A DNA stretch of 64,000 bases, taken from assembly GCA_037576195.1 (NCBI GenBank), contig CM075102.1, positions 21,758,745 through 21,822,744 on the forward strand, given 5' to 3'. The stretch comes from Phytoseiulus persimilis. Lineage: Eukaryota > Arthropoda > Arachnida > Mesostigmata > Phytoseiidae. How positions within the stretch are numbered: the first letter of the stretch is position 1; each line of letters begins with the position of its first letter. A program made the position numbers and the translations under genes. Shown here in pieces: positions 61,201 to 64,000 of this stretch. Below the pieces are notes generated by a model. It saw only the letters and a program-made list of their open reading frames with translations, searched no databases and was not told the DNA's origin.

Positions 61201-64000
61201 GAAAATTATTTCGACGCTTCAGTCAGAGGCATTGGGTTCGAGGAGCCTACTCGGAGAAATGAGGATACTCGGTCAATCGAATACCGGGAATATCATGTTG
61301 TGGGACGAAATGCTCAAAAATGAGCCCTCTTCGTTCATGAAATTGATGGCGCAGGATCATCGTTCAGGCTATAGCATTACCGTTAACGGTTGGCCGGAAT
61401 GCGAAGCTCATTTCTGTAGTTATGGAAATAGATAGATCTGTTCTGAGTAATCTTCGCGATAGTCCCTTCAATTGAGATTTCCTCTCTCGCAGCTTAACAC
61501 GGAATGGGCCCAGGTAGAGGCCATCGAGCTGGTGAACGACGGCACTGGCCTCGGTTTCGGAATCATTGGAGGCCGAAGCACTGGGGTCGTCGTGAAGACC
61601 ATCCTGCCCGGAGGCGTTGCCGATCGGGTGAGTCCCATTCATATGCCTCCCTCCCACTATCCCCTCTCCCTGCGGTTCCTCCTTTGCTAGTTAGCCTGCT
61701 CCCACTCGGCAAGCCAGCAGTGGGACGTTTTCGACTGGAAATATCGAGGCTTTGAGGTTCCGATCATTCGAAGACGATATAAATTATGTAACAGAATGTT
61801 TGCGGCGTGCGCTCCACTTACCCACGATCATGGGGAGGGAAGATCATTTATGGACGTTGAAAGCCTTCGCTTCGCTAATGACAAGGCCAGGGAAGTTCTG
61901 GGCACACCAGTCACGGTGGCCACAACGGCCGTGATATTTGGAGTATAATTTTCAAGACGCATGAATGGGAACAAAGCAGAAACGATTTTCTCGCGAATCC
62001 AGACCGAAGTATTCAGCGAGAGTTTCCTTCCACCTGCTGCCGAGCGTGAAGTGTTCGCGAACGCATCTCCACGCGTCGATCACCCATTAGGCTTGCAGAG
62101 AAACTTCGATAATTTGTACCCACGATTCGCGGAGTTGGCTAATAATTTCATAGTCACCGCAACTGCTATTGGCGACTGCTGCGTTAGTGGGCCCAGTGAC
62201 TTTTATTCGTGGTCGGGGCGGAAAAGAAGAGTAATAATCGAGATCGTAGAAGCAATCTTTGTTTTGTGGACACTTTCTGAACTTATCGAGTTCTAAAAAC
62301 CCTCGTCCTCCTGTACTTCGCGACTGAATATCACACAGATCAATAGTTTGGATCCATTCGATGTCCGATGCATGAGATAGTTCCGCTCGTCAAAGAGCAT
62401 GTCGGTCAGATCACAATTTTGAAAGTTGATCCCACTGCTTCCAGGACGGACGATTGCTGAGCGGGGATCACATCCTTCAAATCGGCGATGTCAACCTCCG
62501 TGGAATGGGCTCAGAACAGGTGGCAGCCGTTCTCCGTCAGGCTGGAACCAACGTTCGCCTGGTGGTTGCTCGTCCAGTTGACGCATCTGTGGCCGCAGGG
62601 GTCGAGGGTCTAGCGGCCCCCGTAGTTCCTACGCGAATACTTGCGGACGCCGACGAGGTGAGGACCATCCTCCATAACTTTTCCCGCTTAGCTAAATCGG
62701 GTATCCCTCTCTGCCACTCTCCTCCGGACGGTGATCATCGAACGCATGATTGAAATGGCGGCGATTCCTGCCAAGCTCGGGAAAGCCGAGACTCGGAGTG
62801 GTAATGGAGGAGGGCAATCGGCAGGAGACTCCTCGTTGCTCTTCGAGTCGCATCAGAACCGGTATAGAGTATGCGATGTGCGCTGTTGCATAGGGCAGAA
62901 AGCGGATCCTCAAGTTCCTGATCGTCCCCTGGGCTGGAAAGAGTGGCTGCACTCATTCGCCTCTTTTACGCGCTCGACAGCGATCCTCAACGATTCTCCG
63001 CTCCCATTTTCGCAAAACTCTTGGTTCAAGTCGTCTCTCAGGGCCCGACCTCGACTCTTTGAATTCCCCTCGAAGTCTCGTCAAAGCGAGGAAAGCCAGG
63101 AGCTCCTGGCCAGGGCTCGGTAGACTGCTGCCGCTGTGATTCCTTTGAGGCAGATATGTCCTTCGTCCCCACAGGGAGGAGAAAATCTGTTCGAGTGTGG
63201 TCAATGCACGTAGCCCGTCGCGCAACTCCCTCCGCGGCGTACCCTCTTTCAGCCGCATACGCGACAGCGGCAGGTGAAAAAATAAGCCCGCACACGAGAA
63301 GTCGGTGTGTGTACCGAGTGAGCGTACATGGCTCAAACATACTTTGAGCAACCACTTCGTCCTCTCCGACGACGCTTCCCTGCCTTCCCTCCGAGAATAC
63401 ACCACTTCGCATTTATGCAGGCAACGACGTGCCGTACGACGTGATGGGGTCGGACGAGACTGCTCAATCTTTCAGCTGAACACGAGTTTAGACGATATGC
63501 TTTCGAGAGTTTTTCATGTCCGGGGGAGCCACTACGTAATCTCCTCCGCCACGATCATGGAATTCCAACAACGTTCCTCCTTCTACAATGGAGAGCCGCT
63601 GGTTTCACGGCGGAAGCTCATGCAGGTGGAGCTTGAACAGTTCTCGTCTTTTGTTCTCCTCGAAACTCTGATGGACTGCGATATAATTATGATGATGAGC
63701 TCGGTCACGGCGACCTTGCATCAGAGGGGAGGAGGACGAGTTTCAGAAATGACGGAGGAGATTTCAGGCGAAGAATGGAGGAAACGCTCCTCGCACAGTT
63801 CCTTGGAGAGGTTCGGAGTCGCGTGGTTCCCGAGATGTTACGCGTGTCGAATCAGCTACGCGCTCCAGAATAGCTGAGACTGCGCACAGTCTGCCGCGCA
63901 GCTGCCATCAGCCTTTGTTTCACGGGACGTAAATCTATTACAGGTTGAACGCCATCTCAACATGTTCTCTAACAACAACAACAGTGTAGAGGAGAGCACC
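55272..64000 (+). CDS. Patj: Patj / MPDZ-type multi-PDZ polarity scaffold, 5' part (runs off right edge)
   Basis: Gene-level entry. Exons: 55272-55293, 56068-56201, 56296-56469, 56621-56787, 60385-60637, 60979-61020, 61493-61627, 62445-62657, 63944-64000 (cut). The 399 codons encode an L27 domain (residues about 8-60), PDZ1 (about 118-205) and PDZ2 (about 268-360), all in phase. Family knowledge: the L27 domain binds PALS1/Stardust in the Crumbs complex at apical junctions, and the PDZ domains bind claudin, JAM and other C-termini. PDZ2 ([40 protein letters not shown]) matches fly Patj and human MPDZ closely. The L27-PDZ1-PDZ2 order is that of MPDZ/PATJ. Further PDZ domains are expected to the right. 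Confidence 0.93.
56068..56201 (+). CDS. Patj: Patj exon 2: L27 domain
   Basis: Acceptor ttggccgctcgcag, donor AAA|gtgagt, phase 1 to 0. It encodes [20 protein letters not shown] and [18 protein letters not shown]. Fly Patj reads ESLSTILGILQDPVFRTIVHVQ here, the core of the L27 helix. Confidence 0.92.
56296..56469 (+). CDS. Patj: Patj exon 3: end of L27 and linker
   Basis: Acceptor taccgttcgcag, donor CAA|gtgagt, phase 0 to 0. It encodes [20 protein letters not shown] (fly SLSELNAQLAQHPSMLPNDF), then a polar linker [18 protein letters not shown]. Confidence 0.93.
56621..56787 (+). CDS. Patj: Patj exon 4: first half of PDZ1
   Basis: Acceptor tcgttcttctcag, donor CAAAG|gtgagt, phase 0 to 2. 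It encodes [40 protein letters not shown] and VAQR. The carboxylate-binding GLGF loop is DLGI here, a divergent form. Confidence 0.92.
56788..60384 (+). other. Patj intron 4 (3.6 kb), splits PDZ1; no recognised gene
   Basis: PDZ1 halves on each side join exactly ([12 protein letters not shown]), so no constitutive exon is expected inside. Unplaced frames: 56819-57247 plus (Ser/Pro-rich), 58280-58960 minus (226 codons, ATG start, Arg/Ser-rich), 59131-59346 plus (71 codons, ATG) and overlapping minus frames 59136-59501 and 59308-59616 (the latter reads [20 protein letters not shown]). None resembles a known family. Confidence 0.55.
60385..60637 (+). CDS. Patj: Patj exon 5: second half of PDZ1 and linker
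   Basis: Acceptor ccgaattccacag, donor GTG|gtaagt, phase 2 to 0. It encodes [20 protein letters not shown] and [20 protein letters not shown], the second half of a PDZ fold, followed by a linker rich in Asn, Pro and Gln. Confidence 0.93.
60979..61020 (+). CDS. Patj: Patj exon 6: 42-nt microexon (candidate)
   Basis: Acceptor ctcctcgccacag; the in-frame donor would be TCA|gtgtga. It encodes [14 protein letters not shown], which aligns with the serine-rich stretch just before PDZ2 in human MPDZ. A stronger donor two bases on (GT|gtgagc) would break the frame. Skipping the exon also keeps frame. Confidence 0.5.
61493..61627 (+). CDS. Patj: Patj exon 7: first half of PDZ2
   Basis: Acceptor tttcctctctcgcag, donor CGG|gtgagt, phase 0 to 0; 45 codons. 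It encodes [40 protein letters not shown] and VADR. GLGF binding loop intact. The most diagnostic exon of the gene. Confidence 0.96.
62445..62657 (+). CDS. Patj: Patj exon 8: second half of PDZ2
   Basis: Acceptor ccactgcttccag, donor GAG|gtgagg, phase 0 to 0; 71 codons. It encodes [40 protein letters not shown] and [12 protein letters not shown] (fly VVPTRVLVDPAEL). Confidence 0.95.
63944..64000 (+). CDS. Patj: Patj exon 9 (cut by window edge)
   Basis: Acceptor taaatctattacag, phase 0. It opens [19 protein letters not shown], which continues the fly pattern (LERYLISTG...ESSTAS) after PDZ2. It runs off the right edge toward the next PDZ domain. Confidence 0.75.

Noticed and set aside
1-64000. 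CRISPR arrays, operons, phage or other prokaryotic systems
   Set aside because: The window is plainly spliced eukaryotic sequence with metazoan gene families; no such structures were seen.

Overview
The window is animal nuclear DNA, about half G+C. Protein-coding sequence is cut into short exons by GT-AG introns, most of CABIN1's being 50-160 nt, and the splice phases agree across every join of the three main gene models except where noted. The proteins are closest to arthropod versions. The Robo FN3 region carries the SPDLxxGW stretch of fly Robo, and the PDZ2 of the polarity protein matches fly Patj almost residue for residue. Retention of a full CABIN1 and of an MPDZ-like first PDZ domain suggests a less derived arthropod than a fly. 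A mite or other chelicerate is my guess, but that is inference and not read from a marker.

Layout. (1) Positions 1-25957, minus strand: the 5' two thirds of a roundabout (Robo) axon-guidance receptor gene. It has a signal-peptide exon, Ig1-Ig5, FN3-1 and the start of FN3-2, and it runs off the left edge. The signal-peptide exon is separated from the rest by a 15.6 kb first intron. (2) Positions 25958-44281: about 18 kb in which I recognise no conserved gene, only short unplaced ORFs and simple repeats. (3) Positions 44282-53726, minus strand: a complete CABIN1 gene in 20 exons (about 1,934 codons), the TPR scaffold of the HIRA histone H3.3 chaperone complex. One intron holds a 647 bp inverted-repeat element. 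Another holds a likely nested single-exon gene on the opposite strand, encoding a 122-residue protein with a C-terminal membrane segment. The gene has two phase-compatible last exons. (4) Positions 53727-55271: a 1.5 kb divergent intergenic region. (5) Positions 55272-64000, plus strand: the 5' part of Patj/MPDZ (L27, PDZ1, PDZ2), a Crumbs-complex polarity scaffold, continuing past the right edge.

The genes are not a functional cluster: Robo is a cell-surface guidance receptor, CABIN1 is nuclear and chromatin-linked, and Patj is an apical junction scaffold. CABIN1 and Patj are head to head and may share promoter sequence. No CRISPR array, tRNA, rRNA or prokaryotic signal was seen. All gene models come from reading the sequence by eye; transcripts were not available.
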